DNA from: Gordionus sp. m RMFG-2023
Taxonomy: Eukaryota; Nematomorpha; Gordioida; Chordodea; Parachordodidae
Length of the DNA: 64,000 nt
Reading direction: 5' to 3'
Assembly: GCF_954871325.1 (NCBI RefSeq)
Contig: NC_088779.1
Coordinates: 24,228,869-24,292,868, forward strand
Positions within the stretch are counted from its first letter, which is position 1; each line of letters opens with the position of its first letter. The notes beneath the pieces were generated by a model, which made no database searches, was not told the DNA's origin, and saw nothing but the letters and a program-made list of their open reading frames with translations. A program made the translations under genes and the position numbers. Below, one piece after another: positions 50,524 through 62,747 of the stretch.

Positions 50524-51618
50524 TAGAAGAATATCATCTTTTGACTGACTTTCAAATTTAATTTATAAATTGCTGATTAATATTTCTATATTTTATCGCC
50601 TTAGAATTAGGTTATTCCATATTCACTTTTAGTCAAAAATGTATTTTTATAAATCAATTTTTTTTTATAATTATACTATTCTATTTATATAAAAAAATCT
50701 AAAATATTTATAAAATAATTTAAACTATAGCTTGATATCAGTTATCCATATTGAAAACGATAGAAACTTAATTTTTTAAAATTGCTTTCCTATAAAATTA
50801 CAAAAAGCAGAGAGGGAATAATTTAATTATCAGACGACGATTTATAAATTTATGTGCTAATATGAAAACTAATCATTTTTCTTCCCTATCGATAAAAGTC
50901 ACCGTTCTTTCAAAATATGTTTTTTTTTCTTCCCCGCATTACTAATAATTATCTTATTACCATAATTATATTGATCATATTTTTTTTATAAGACTGTGTC
51001 ATTATGTTTTGAAAAAAAGTCTCAAAATTTCCGGAAACTAATAAAATTATGAAACATGTCCGAAATCTTCCACTATTTCTTTTTTACAAAAAAAGCGAGA
51101 ATAAAATACGGAAAATAATTGCTTGTTTTTTTTAATAAAAATTACCCAAATAAATAAATTTTGAAAAAACTTATTACTCAAATTAGTAATTTCTGTTATT
51201 TTTTTCTTAAAAATTAAATTTATTCATATTTTTTAGATTTTGGACACAGCCTAAAGCATTACCAAAATTTATTTATTTTTATATTATGAAATTTTTATGG
51301 TTCTACTCAAAATATCCAATAATTTGATTCGCAAACTATTGAAACTTTGTCGAAAAAGAAGAAATAAAACTTAGGGTGAGTCTAAAGTCAAAAAATTTTT
51401 CAAAAAAAAAATGATTCTCTAATTTATCAATTTTGCTTCCAAACTCAATTTCGTAAATTCCAAATAATAATTTTTTTAAAAAAATTAAATTTTAACTTTG
51501 ATAAAATTTCAAAAATATTATATGCGAATTTCATTAAAATCTTGAAACTTCTTCACAATTTGCGGCTCCTAAGTTATCAGTTTGATTTACTGAGAACTAG
51601 ACATCTAATATCAAATTA

Positions 51619-52367
51619 GTTTTAGTTATACCTACAAAAATACGAATCAAATAATTGCAATATTCTTATTCGTTTAAATCGATTCGATTCGTCAAATATT
51701 CGATTCAATTCTAAAATTTTATTTAACCATAAATTAAAAAAGATAGAATATTAGATTTATATTGTAAAATTTAACTATGGATAAAAGACACAAATTTTAT
51801 TAGTAAGATAATATAGAAGCATATATATATACTATTTTTACATATAATGTTGTAAAATCAATATAATATTCATATCATGTAGAAGACAAATATACCAACA
51901 ACAAATTTTTTAAACAAAAAGTTTTTGCAAAAAGTAAAATTTATGATTTCTTCATCATCAAACGACGGAGAAATATCTGGTTCGCCCGTCATTCTTGACG
52001 GGATGGCTACTAGTTTATTATAATTGTATATGTGTTATAAATTGCATATAAAAATAAATACTTTCTTCGTCCATCATAAAACCATTTTTCTGAAGTTAGC
52101 CGTTAACAACAATTTTAGAAATATAAAATGTTTCTTCATTATTCCACTAGGAAATTTTATTAAATAGGAATAATTACAAATAATTCCTACTAATAATATA
52201 TGATTATTTTTCAATATTATTATTTTAATCGAATAATTCGATCGAATAATAGATAAAAAATTATTCGACGAATAATATATTTTCCTTATTAATAATTGTG
52301 ATATTCGTATTAGTAAAATACGAATCGAATATCGAATAACAAATAATTCGTTTTAGGTAGTTTTTGT
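51619..52367. mobile_element. Probable hAT-like element with TTCGAAT repeats
   Basis: Ends TATACCTACAAAAATACGAAT (written here as TACCTACAAAAATACGAAT) and, inverted, TACCTAAAACGAATTATTTG are flanked by gttttagt (51619-51626) and gtttttgt (52360-52367), an 8-bp TSD with one mismatch. Subterminal CGAATCGAAT boxes resemble those of the BED-finger hAT at 4162-5073, suggesting related transposase-binding sites. Confidence 0.6.
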
Positions 52368-52544
52368 TGACTTAATAGACGAGCAAAGTCTCATAGGCAC
52401 GCGTAATATTTTTTCTAAAATATTGGGTTAGCCTCTGCTTATAAGCTTAAGATAATACGAATCGAATAATCAATTATTTTCTAAAAAATAAATAAATAAT
52501 AAGATGGGTATAATATAGTTAAAAATTGCGATTTAGATAGATTT

Positions 52545-52725
52545 TTAAAAAAGGTCCAATTAAGATTTTAGGCAAAATAATATGTAATTTTGGATATTTT
52601 GCTCATAGGTGGCAAAAAGTATGGACCTCTATTTGCCAAATCTCGAGGTTTAGATAATATTATTTTGGCTTAAAATCTTAATTGGGTTGCTTTTAAAAAA
52701 CTTTCGGGCTTTAACAATACTAGAC
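52545..52725. mobile_element. Hairpin MITE, family member 1
   Basis: Inverted arms 'caattaagattttaggc' and 'cttaaaatcttaattgg' bound a core of about 130 bp with 'gatattttgctcatagg' and 'tctcgaggttta'. Related copies lie at 56365-56620 and 61110-61290. Confidence 0.65.
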
Positions 52726-53044
52726 ATGTTAAATATAAAAAAAAATTGGTGTTACGAATAATGAAGAGGCTGTTATTTGACGATTAATTGTTCATCGTTA
52801 TTCGCATTAAACCCTTTGAATCGAATAAATGATATTCGTAAAATGCAAATAATCGTTTTAAAAGGGCTATTCATTTTAATAATATGAAAAAGGGCCATTT
52901 ATTATGAAGTGATATTTAATAAAATATCACTCATTGCACGTTATAAGAATTCCCACTTTTATTTATTTATAATTTTTAAACGTTTATTTATTGTAAAAAA
53001 GACATTAAAATAAATCAAGTTATTCGAAAAAAAAAACAATTTGC

Positions 53045-53468
53045 GTTAAAATCAGGGCTCAAACGCGAATATTTTTGCCAGGTTCTGTTCGAATTCCTTG
53101 TTCAAGGTGGGTTCGACAAAAAATAGGTTCGGTTTGTGTTTAGAAATGTCAATTATATTTTAATATTTCCATCAAAAATTTTAAAATACAATAAATTTTT
53201 TAAAAATCAAAATTAGATAACTATTTTTAAGGGTATAAAATATTTTATTCAAACTTTACTAAAACAAAATTTATGTCATAAATATTTAATATCTTTATTA
53301 TATTATACATAATTCAATAATATACGCCAAAAAAATATTCAATTGCACATTTAAAAATTTTATTTGTAGGAAACTGAATTTACAAGTATTTTGAAAAAAA
53401 TGGTTGGGTTCACGAAAACTGTCTTCTAGACCCGGTTCACAGCTTCTGGTTAAAACTCTGATTAAAAT
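53045..53468. mobile_element. Non-autonomous hAT-like element
   Basis: Ends CAGGGCTCAAACGCG (53053) and, inverted, CAGAGTTTTAACC (to 53460) lie between gttaaaat and attaaaat, an 8-bp TSD with seven matches. Subterminal GGTTC/GAACC boxes (GGTTCGGTTTG, CCCGGTTCACAG) are present. About 408 bp, no transposase. Confidence 0.7.
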
Positions 53469-54193
53469 CATATAAGGATATTTTGGATCTAGAAATGGAT
53501 TTCGAATTAATCAGTTACCTTGACAAATTCTTTTCAATATACAAGGTTAAAATTATCAATATACTGAGTTGAATCCCAATAATGTGATAACAAAAAATTA
53601 TCAATATACTAAGTTGAATCCCAATAATGTGATACCTATTTAGGTATATCCTCATTAAATTGCTTCAGTTATTCAAGAAATAGAGGTTAAAGCTTGAAAT
53701 CGGAGAATGATTACAGAGAATATAAGCGAAAACCTTACCCCAAAGTAAAGACATAAGCTTCAAAGTCAATATAAGAATTGTTGTTCAAAATATCTAATCT
53801 ACCCAGTGAAACAGAATGTTTAACAAGATAAAATAAAGCTTTTTTTACAAGTCAGAAAAAACTGGGAAAGAAACAGGCTGAAAAATGTTTTTTGGATTAG
53901 AAAAAGCACAAACTCCGCCATATAATCATGTTTATTTGCAGGTAAATGAGGATAGATTCTTCTCAGTAAAGTACAATGGCTGTATTAGTTTTGGGATTTA
54001 CTAATTCATATAATAATCCCAAAAAAGACGATTTAACTAAAATATTGTCATACATTATAAATGATTTTAAAAAAATTTGTTTAAAAAAGTAAGAAATGCC
54101 GTTTCAATAAATAATTTTATGATTAGAAACATAATTAAACAGCAATTTATCTAAATCATATAAAAAAACAAATTTTGATATAATAAATGCCAA

Positions 54194-57100
54194 TCATTTT
54201 AGTATTTCTTGTTCTTCCTCTTCTTCTTCAGCCTCTTCAAGCCATTTCACAAAAGTCTCCATCTATATGTAAATAATAGTTTTTATTTAGTATACGATAT
54301 AAATAACGGGAGTGATACATTTATTGAAACTGGTAATTCTATACAGGTCATATGAATTTATATGCTAGACGTCATAAAAAAAATAGATAACCTGAACAAT
54401 ACAGATATGAGCCTCAAAGAAGACTCATTCAACATGAATAACTATTTCTTATTTTTACATTGTCCAAATTTTAAATATTTTATATACTAACTAATCGTCT
54501 CCAAAAAATTGTTAGCAACTAAAGCCATTAGTAAGGAATTTTTCTTATAACTTTATCATAACACTACCCCCCCCCCCTTTCTTCCTCAAGCTGTAGATAT
54601 TAAAATATTTTTAGAATTTTTTCAGAACATAATTATATACCATTCGATATTAACTTAACTGATTTACGAAAATAGACATTTAAAAAGCGTTGCTCAAAAC
54701 AAATGTTATACTTAATAAAATCGCCCCACCCCTATCATATGGTAACCCCAAAAAGAGATGGAAAGGTAAACAGTATGTGAAACATAAAGCGAAACAATCG
54801 GGATAAATCGCGTAGATAGATTTAAAAAAAAATAATTAATAACTTGTTTAAATATCTTAGGAGAAGTAATTTGAGCGCGCTTGGCAGTAAACCAATCTAC
54901 AATTACTTCTTCGGGTATAATATCTATTTCATAGGCATAGTGAGTAAGCTTGACGGCAAATGTGGAAAAATCTTTTTGTTGATGATTATCTGATTTTGTG
55001 CTGTTAGGACCAATTGATAAAGGGTCAGTATTCGAAGAATGAAGCAGAATACGATCCAAAAGAACATATTGAGATTCGGGAGTTTTAAAGTAGTTTGCCA
55101 GCAAGTCTTTGTAACGAACAAGTCTCTGTAAAAAATTTTTATGAAAAAAAGAAAATAAACGAATATTAAGACAAGTATGGGATTATATACTTTTAATATT
55201 TTCTCCTAAATCCAAATAGTTTGTTTAGTTTACCATAATTATTTGAAGAAAACTCATAAATAATGATAGTATATTGTATTGTTTAAAAGAGGTAGAGTTA
55301 CTTCACCTAGTCCCTTCAAAAGTTTTTAATATTTTATAAATATTATAAGAATGATGCCACATACGTTTTGATAATACCGGATCAGAGCATCATCGTCCCC
55401 CTTTGAGCCCTCCTTGATAAAATTTAGGGCGGCATCCTTGAAGATAATTTTACTGACGCAAACCCAGAGATCATGTAAAGTGACATTATAGGCGTGCTTG
55501 GATGCGTTTATCTCAAGCACGACATTTTTTAAGGGGATATTTTCCTCTTCACACCGTTGAAAGGACTCTGCCGTCTCGAAATAGAAACCTCTCGTGTCCT
55601 CGGTGGACATGATATAGTGCTCGTCGGCCGAAATAGTTCTGTTCCTTTTATTTTCGGCATCGTTGACTAAATTTTTATTTGAAGATGAGTTGTTTTTCGA
55701 GTCGCTATTTAGAATAGTTGTAATATCCATATCAGCAAAATGAGACTTGATGGGGCTCGTAGGACGACTAGAAGTGTGAGATAAGGAGGAAATGTTTTGG
55801 TTGGAAGATGTTAAGGATGAGATAGAAGAATGAATAGAGGAAGCTCGTGAACCGGTTTCGTCTTCGCTTGAATTTTGTGCTGCGTGATAGGAAAAATGAT
55901 GAGTTAGTTATAAAGTTTTTATAATTTACAATCATTTTCGAAGGCATCGGCCATCAATTTGCGACGGGGACTATTGGCCCTGGCGTGACTCGGAAACAAT
56001 CTGTTATCACGAGAGAAAAAAGGAGGCAAGACCAGGTTTCTGGGACCGAACCATTTGTAAAATTTGTTCTTCAGCACGTAGCAAGGAATGATTTTATCCG
56101 TTAATTTGATCCCATTCTCGGTTGAAGATAAGGTTTCTTCTTTGATGATATCGTAAGGTATGAGGTCCTGTTTCAATATATCGCCAGGAACTATTCGGTA
56201 CAAATAAGTGTCCTTGTGACCATTCGGTGAACCTGGAATGTTATAAGGAAAAATCGTTCATTTTCAATTTTAAAACAACTCGAGGTCAAAATAATATGCA
56301 ACGTAAATTATATGTGTGAAAATAGATCTAATTAAAAATGAATAAGTAGTAAGTAACCAGAACTAGTAGTGTAAAATTGCCGCATTTGAGCCGATTTTTA
56401 AAAATGGTCAACTCAATATTTTAGCCAGAAAAATAGTGCTTAAGCCTCAAGATTACGCGAATAGATGTCCAAAACTCCATGACATTCTGCGAGCAAAATC
56501 TAAAGGCTTGCATAATATATTTATAGGTAATATCTTGAGTTATACATTTTTAAAATTTGGCTCAAAAACAGCACTAACCCCTCATGCCCAGTTAACGCTT
56601 GTTCAAATTATTAATAGCAAAAAATGATACATATCTTACAAGAAACCTCGCAATGTTACGTATTTTACGTTGTCGCTTCCTTTCGCAATACCGACGCGAA
56701 ATTTTTTGGTTTTAAAGTGAGACAAAAAAGTGGAAGCCTTTTGCGCGTCATCTAAACATACTGTACCAACAGGAAGCTTTAGTGACGCTGGCAGAAATAC
56801 CTAGATAATAATTAAAAAAAACATTTATAATTTATTTTAGAATTATTTTGAGGCTCAATTTTTTATTATTATTTTTGACAATGCTTTTAAATAATCATAA
56901 ATAATGAAAGTTCCAAGCATTGAATCTCTAGAGATGAAAAAGAACAAGACTTCGAGGTAAGTTATGATAAAATAATGATGCCCAGTATCGAGGAAAATCA
57001 ATTGACATTTAGCCCGAATAATTAAATTAATGTACTTGGAGTAATTATGTAATAAATAAATTATCAAATTTTGCATTATCTTTAAAATGAAGAGATAAAA

Positions 57101-60100
57101 TGGGAAAACGCAGATTATACTCTAAATATATTATAGATAATGATTATTACGTTGGGTCCTATCAGACAATGTTTGTTCAAATGCACTTTTTTGTGTAATG
57201 TCACGTTATTTCCTATTAAGCACGTGTCAATAATGCAGTCATCATATATTTTGACTCCATCCCATAAAATACTGTTTTTGATTACGCAATTTTTGCCTTT
57301 ATTTTGCAATTTATTTTAAATATAGATATTTTTTTTAGTATAAATAAAATTGATTATTCATATATCTTTCAAACAACGGCGAGGGATAAATATCCCGATA
57401 CCTCCAAGTATATTTACAGCCTAGTAAAAATGATTTTACCAATTAAAAGTTTTGGAATAATATAAATTATATCATTATAAAAGAGAGTTTGGTTAGGGAA
57501 TTATGCAATTTTTGATGTTGAGTGATGACAATCTTAGCCAGAGATGGGGTATGTCAGAAATCTGCTGAGGCGAAATCATACTTTTTTAAAAGCTTAAATA
57601 ATGCGGACTTATGAATTTTTCTTCATAAAAAAAATTACAAGCCGGCTAGCTAAATTTCATGTCGAAACAACCTGTGCCAAATTTTTCGGCCATTTAAATA
57701 TTAAATCGAATGACCTTACTTAAACCAGCTCTCAGTGTTGGGCAGTACGGCGAATACTTGTAGATACAATGTACAAAATCCTGTTGTATCTTATACTCAG
57801 TATCTTTTTGACATTTTTAATAAGATGCTAGTATCTGTATTTAAGATCCTTATTCTGAAAAGTATCTCGTATCTTTTTTATTTTCTTGACAAAGGATACA
57901 GATTCTTTTTAATATTCATGTTTAAAATTTTCTTGAATTAATTTCCTTTATTTTTTCGGTCAAATTTTAAATATAGCTGGGAAATTTACAACTCATTATA
58001 AGATAGTTAAAAAATAACAAAACCAAAACTAATTTGAAATTATATTTTTGTATCTCGATAGAATATCATTACCAATTTTATGTAATATTTTTTAATTTGC
58101 AGAATGATTAACACTCATAGTAGTGAATAAGAAGGTAGTGAAATTTAAATTATGGAAATAAGTTTCCCTGAATAAAATCCCAATCTTAAAATTTTAGATG
58201 GAAATTTTTTTAAAATAAAAGTTAAAAAAACAATGTAGATGCTGAAGGTAAAACCTATATAAACAAAAAAATGATAAAGGGTTCAACACAAATTTTGTTA
58301 AACATATTAAAGTTATTATTTATATGTGGTTAAAAGGGACATAGGTTATCTTAAAATTACTTATGGAAAAATACTTTCAAAATATATTATTAAAAGAAGC
58401 CCTAAATGTAATACCAGAGTATATAATCAAGTTCAAACTATAACACCAATAGATTTAACATCTAATAAAAAATGATGATTATTTTTCTTTTGGTGAAACA
58501 AATGTTGCTGAGTTCAATACAAATAACATTGAACTGGAGGTTTTAAATTATATTACATAAAGTAAAAATACATTATAAAAGCTTAATTATTTATCTTCTA
58601 TTAAGGAAATTTTTTTAAAATATAATACTGCAATACCTTCATCAACTTCAATTGAAAGGTTAGTTGGCAAAATGTAAGCCGAAACGGTAAAGGTCTAATG
58701 ATAAATTATTATAAAAATATGATAATCTTATAAAATAATAATCTATTTTAATATTCTTTAGCAAATTAATATTTCAACTCTTATTAAAAATACTAATCTA
58801 TTTTTCCTATTCATGCTAAGAATAAGCTAACACTAGTATTAAATGCCTGATTATTATAATTAACACATCATTAAATATTTTATTAAATATTTTAAATATT
58901 CATTATAATTACATGCATATGTTATGTTCTTCACAAATAAATAATAAAAACTATATTCTATAAATTATTCTTATTTAATTGGTAATGATAATTTTAAAGT
59001 ATATTGTATTTAAGATACTCTAATTTAGCGAAAGATACGAGTATTTATTATCTTGCGATATTTTGAAAAAGATACCAGTATTTGTGTTTAAAATTGAATC
59101 GGTTTCTTTTTCCGGAGGTCCTGCCCAATCCTGCCAGCTCTTATATCTTTGTTATAGCTATATATAGGACAATAATTGGCTGAGTTTAGTGCCTTACCAT
59201 TTATGTATGTTTGTGCCAAAAAATAAATAGGTTTTTCCTTTTAGAAATAGTTGCCCAAATAGAATTAGATTTTTAGACTAAAAAAGATATAATACCGCTT
59301 ATTTTTGGAAGTAGCATCACCTTTTGCCAAAATCTTTAATATTATATTAAATAAAACCAAAAAGAGTGCCCTATTTGATTTTCTGAATAGAATCAAAGAA
59401 CAAAAATTAAGTATGAGCTAGGATACAGATAAAATATTTTTAAAAAAATAAGATACCACACCTATACTACAATTGCTCCCTATCACGCTTCTAAAGACTA
59501 AAGATGATTCCCCGATTTCGCAATTATTCGATATCAACACATTCTGTTCCAGTTCGGCATTTCTATAATTTTTAAAAGACGACAAATACATTTTATTGTA
59601 AAAATATATTATAATCAAATCTTTAAAATTATCAATCACAATTATATCTCGTCCCCTAAATTGAAATTTACCAGCCCCAACCCAAGGTTTTTTACCTTAA
59701 ATTTTGTTATAAATATATTATACATAATTCAAAGATCCACGATGGAGGTAAAATAATATGATTTTAAAAAATGTGTGGGCCTAATAATAATAAAAATTAT
59801 GAACCGAATCGATTGAAAAATTAAATTACGGATTATCTAACAGACAAAATTATTTTGAAAGACTGATTCTAAAAACCCAGGTTTTATTCCAAATTTTTTT
59901 TCTCTCATAAATTATGAGTCGTGTTTTATGCTGGCACATGTCTGTATACACCAATGATGCATATATATTGCTAAACTGGCGATTCATTAATTAAAAAGAG
60001 CCATTTTGCGGTATGACGTCGACCGACTAATTGTCTTATTTATCATTAAATGAATGCACATTAATGTCATTAAATACAACTTCAAATCAAAGAATGGTAC

Positions 60101-62747
60101 TAAAGTTGACAATATACTGTAAATTCTTAAAAAAGTAAACATCATTTACTGATCCTCAAGCCGCTTTTTATTAAAAGATCATATTATTCTCAATATAAAT
60201 GACTTAATCAAATATCCCCCCCCCCCCCCCCCCATTTAAAATAAATAAAACTGTGAAATGTGGAAAGTTGATATATCCAAGGGCAAAAAAATATTTTTGT
60301 TATCATGTTGATTATATATCCTGGTATCGTTAGGAGGTATGGTTGGATGTCTCCATGTTTCTGGACTTATTGGGTAGAGCCATTCGTTAAGAATATCGAA
60401 GCTTAATTTGATCAAAATTTTTTTTAATTAAACTAGATTGATGAAAAACAAATTGCAATATATTTTAAAAGTCAGCTTTTTTTTGCGTATTGCATTTTGA
60501 AGATTTATTATATTAATTGTAAAAAAATTTTTTCACGATGGTCAAAAGTATAGAGGTGGCCAATAGCCAATGTTTTGATAAAAATATTCGATAGTAGTTT
60601 GGTAGAGTCTGGAGAAAGTAGAAGTTCCTAAGAAGAGGCGTCTGGGTAGAAGGTGAGGTATTTATGAGACGTGTATATTGCGATAAAAGACGGGATAGGG
60701 GTGACATTCTCTATCAGGGAAATATAATAAGTTCGAGGTTCTCATTGCATATATTTTCAAAATAATTTTCATGATAATTCTTATAATAAATTTTCCAAAA
60801 TACTTAGTTATATGTTGAATTTTTTGAATTTTATTGGTATATATATATTTAGTAGAAAGTACAGTTTTAAGGAGCTTAATATTATCGTTAAAGGTCCCAG
60901 AAGAGTAAAATTTTAAAAACTCAGACATGGGAGTTTATTTTTACAGATTCTTAATACCCTAACAAATTATAATAAAGGTATCTCAATATTTTTTTTAATT
61001 TTTAGAAAATTAATTCAGTTAATTAAATAAGTAATCCATTAACGTTAAATTAATTCTCATATAATCAATAAAAAAATATTTAATTAGGATAAAATGGTAT
61101 AACATTAATGTGAAATGGCTAAATTTAGTTGATTTTAAATTACGATTTTAGCTAAAATAATATTTTGTAGGCCTCGAGATTTTGTTTATAGATGTCCAAG
61201 CCGTTCTCCCATTTATGAAAAACATCTCAAGGATTGCGTAATATTTTTTGGCCAAAATATTGGGACAGCCATTTTTAACAATCTAACTGTTTAATACAAT
61301 ATATATCAGAGACCTGTAGAGGTACCATTTGCATGGCTTTGACGGTTTTTTTTTTAAAAAAAATATTTCTGCTCGGTTTTTATAGTTTCAGGCCCAGTCC
61401 TAATAAAATATTTAACGTAACCCCAGTAATTTAAAAAAATATTTTAGACCTGGCTCAGGTATTAGGAGGTATATTAAGCCTTTGTATCAGGGTTAGGCAT
61501 ATATATTATATCATAAATTATTCATTAAAAATAATGGTAGCATGCCTGATCCGATAATACATTGCCAAATCAGAGAGGGTAAATACATAAAATTTATCTT
61601 CAATATAAACATGGAGTTGACTACCCAAGATCTGTAGATGTTTAGTGTTTAAATAAATATATTTTGCAATAAATAATTTATCATATTTTGATTGTATACA
61701 TGATTTTTAATATTAAAAATACTGCAATATTATTTATAAATCTTTAAATTTATAAAAATTTTAATGGTTAATCAATACATTTATTTAAAATATACTTCTT
61801 CATTAATCAGTATATCATTGATAAAATGTGCTAGGCTTTGATAATCAAAATTGTCTGCAAAGAATTGTGGTACTTGTGGACTACAAATACAAATATTCAT
61901 GTTGAACAAATCATAAGAAACTTTGACATTATTACATTTCTCAAGAATTTCCTATTTAAAAGAAATAGAGTAGTTATAATTTTTTTTATGTTCCACATAA
62001 TACAAATAAATTTTATAAATTACTAGAGGAATTGCAATATTACAATCATTTTTATTTCTCAAAACTGTGCCAGTAGAATGATGCAATAGTTGATATGAAA
62101 TTGCATCATAAATTACCAAACATCGATTTGGAGGATCATAAGGAATTTTACCACTTGTCTTTCTGTAAAGAAGAGTCATCAAGGAATCAATCTTATCTTT
62201 TACTCTTCTTTTTCTATTTCATTAATTATAAATTAATTTTAAGATTTTTTTTACTTATGTAATTCTAATATTGGCTTTATATTTAAATTCGAAGCTAATA
62301 ATCCATTGATAAGTACAAAATCAGATTTTAATATATTCCCCTTGTTGTATATTTCTCTAAATGCATCTCCAAGTGTTTGACAGCTTTCAGAGGTGTACAA
62401 AGTAATTGTTAATTTTTTTAACTTTGAAAGCCATTTATTGTTACTAAACTGTTAATAGAACGTATATTATCCAATATAATTATACTTAAGATAAAGTTTT
62501 AATTTTTCACTATATATAGAGGAAATCAAATATATTTCTTCTATTCCAGATGATATCAAAATTTCAATTGTATAATCTATACAAGGAATGTTTACTAAAG
62601 GAAGTAAAGCCTACACATATCTTAAGAAATATAAAATTTAAATTTTTATACCATATGTTCATAAATCGTAAGGGGGCTAAAATTATTAGTAAAAGCATCA
62701 ATATAAACTAGAGCTTGTCTAACGTCTTGCCTTTGAATATTGCTCAT
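54194..62747 (-). CDS. EIF2B5: eIF2B epsilon subunit (GEF catalytic subunit)
   Basis: Exons on the minus strand: 62747-62652, 62610-62486, 62443-62255, 62213-62024, 61951-61796, 60802 to about 60700, 60401-60252, 59562-59462, 57296-57151, 56800-56647, 56232-55930, 55879-55365, 55125-54844, 54262-54194. Product about 860 aa (human 721). eIF2B recycles eIF2-GDP to eIF2-GTP in the cytosol, and epsilon carries the catalytic site. Domains: nucleotidyltransferase-like (LLPLVNIPCIDYTIEIL; FNMNICICSPQVPQFFADNFDY); left-handed beta-helix hexapeptides (NCEIGESSLVFRSVIGSNCSIG, then KNSILWDGVKIYDDCIID); W2 domain with intact VVLEINASKHAYNVTLHDL, IIPEEVIVDWF and an acidic tail FVKWLEEAEEEEEE. An insertion of about 100 aa (exon 11) and a Ser-rich stretch precede W2. 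The 3' end of exon 6 is unresolved, and all other junctions are in phase. Start is the first ATG of exon 1. Confidence 0.95.
56365..56620. mobile_element. Hairpin MITE, family member 2 (EIF2B5 intron)
   Basis: Left arm 'aaaaatggtcaactcaat' with 'attttagcc', right arm 'aaaatttggctcaaaaac'. The core contains 'gcctcaagatta' and 'tagatgtccaa', shared with the copy at 61110-61290. It lies between exons 10 and 11. Confidence 0.65.
57725..59141. mobile_element. hAT transposon, 1.4 kb, in an EIF2B5 intron
   Basis: Ends CAGTGTTGGGCAGTAC (from 57733) and, inverted, CAGGATTGGGCAGG (to 59133) lie between perfect 8-bp TSDs CCAGCTCT (57725-57732, 59134-59141). Subterminal GTATC/GATAC repeats are dense at both ends. 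It carries a transposase C-terminal remnant (separate entry). It sits in the intron between exons 8 and 9 and accounts for most of that intron's 2.2 kb. Confidence 0.93.
58598..58675 (+). pseudogene. hAT dimerisation-domain fragment
   Basis: The frame reads 'FLKYNTAIPSSTSIERLVGK', matching the 'F..YNT.lPSSA.vERLFS' core of the hAT C-terminal dimerisation region. A stop follows shortly and upstream catalytic parts are degraded. Confidence 0.75.
61110..61290. mobile_element. Hairpin MITE, family member 3 (EIF2B5 intron)
   Basis: Left 'attttagctaaaataatattt' (as arm ATTTTAGCTAAAATA) and right 'ggccaaaatattggga' with 'cagccatttttaac' are roughly inverted. The core has 'ggcctcgagatt' and 'tagatgtccaag', as in the copy at 56365-56620. 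It lies between exons 5 and 6. Confidence 0.65.

Larger units (their letters stand above)
50524..54193. other. Intergenic DNA between convergent CPSF2 and EIF2B5
   Basis: Contains at least three non-autonomous elements (separate entries at 51619, 52545 and 53045) and a 9-C run near 50169, just inside CPSF2 intron 16. A 44-bp unit containing 'aaaaattatcaatatact' repeats twice at about 53545-53635. No gene recognised. Confidence 0.5.
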
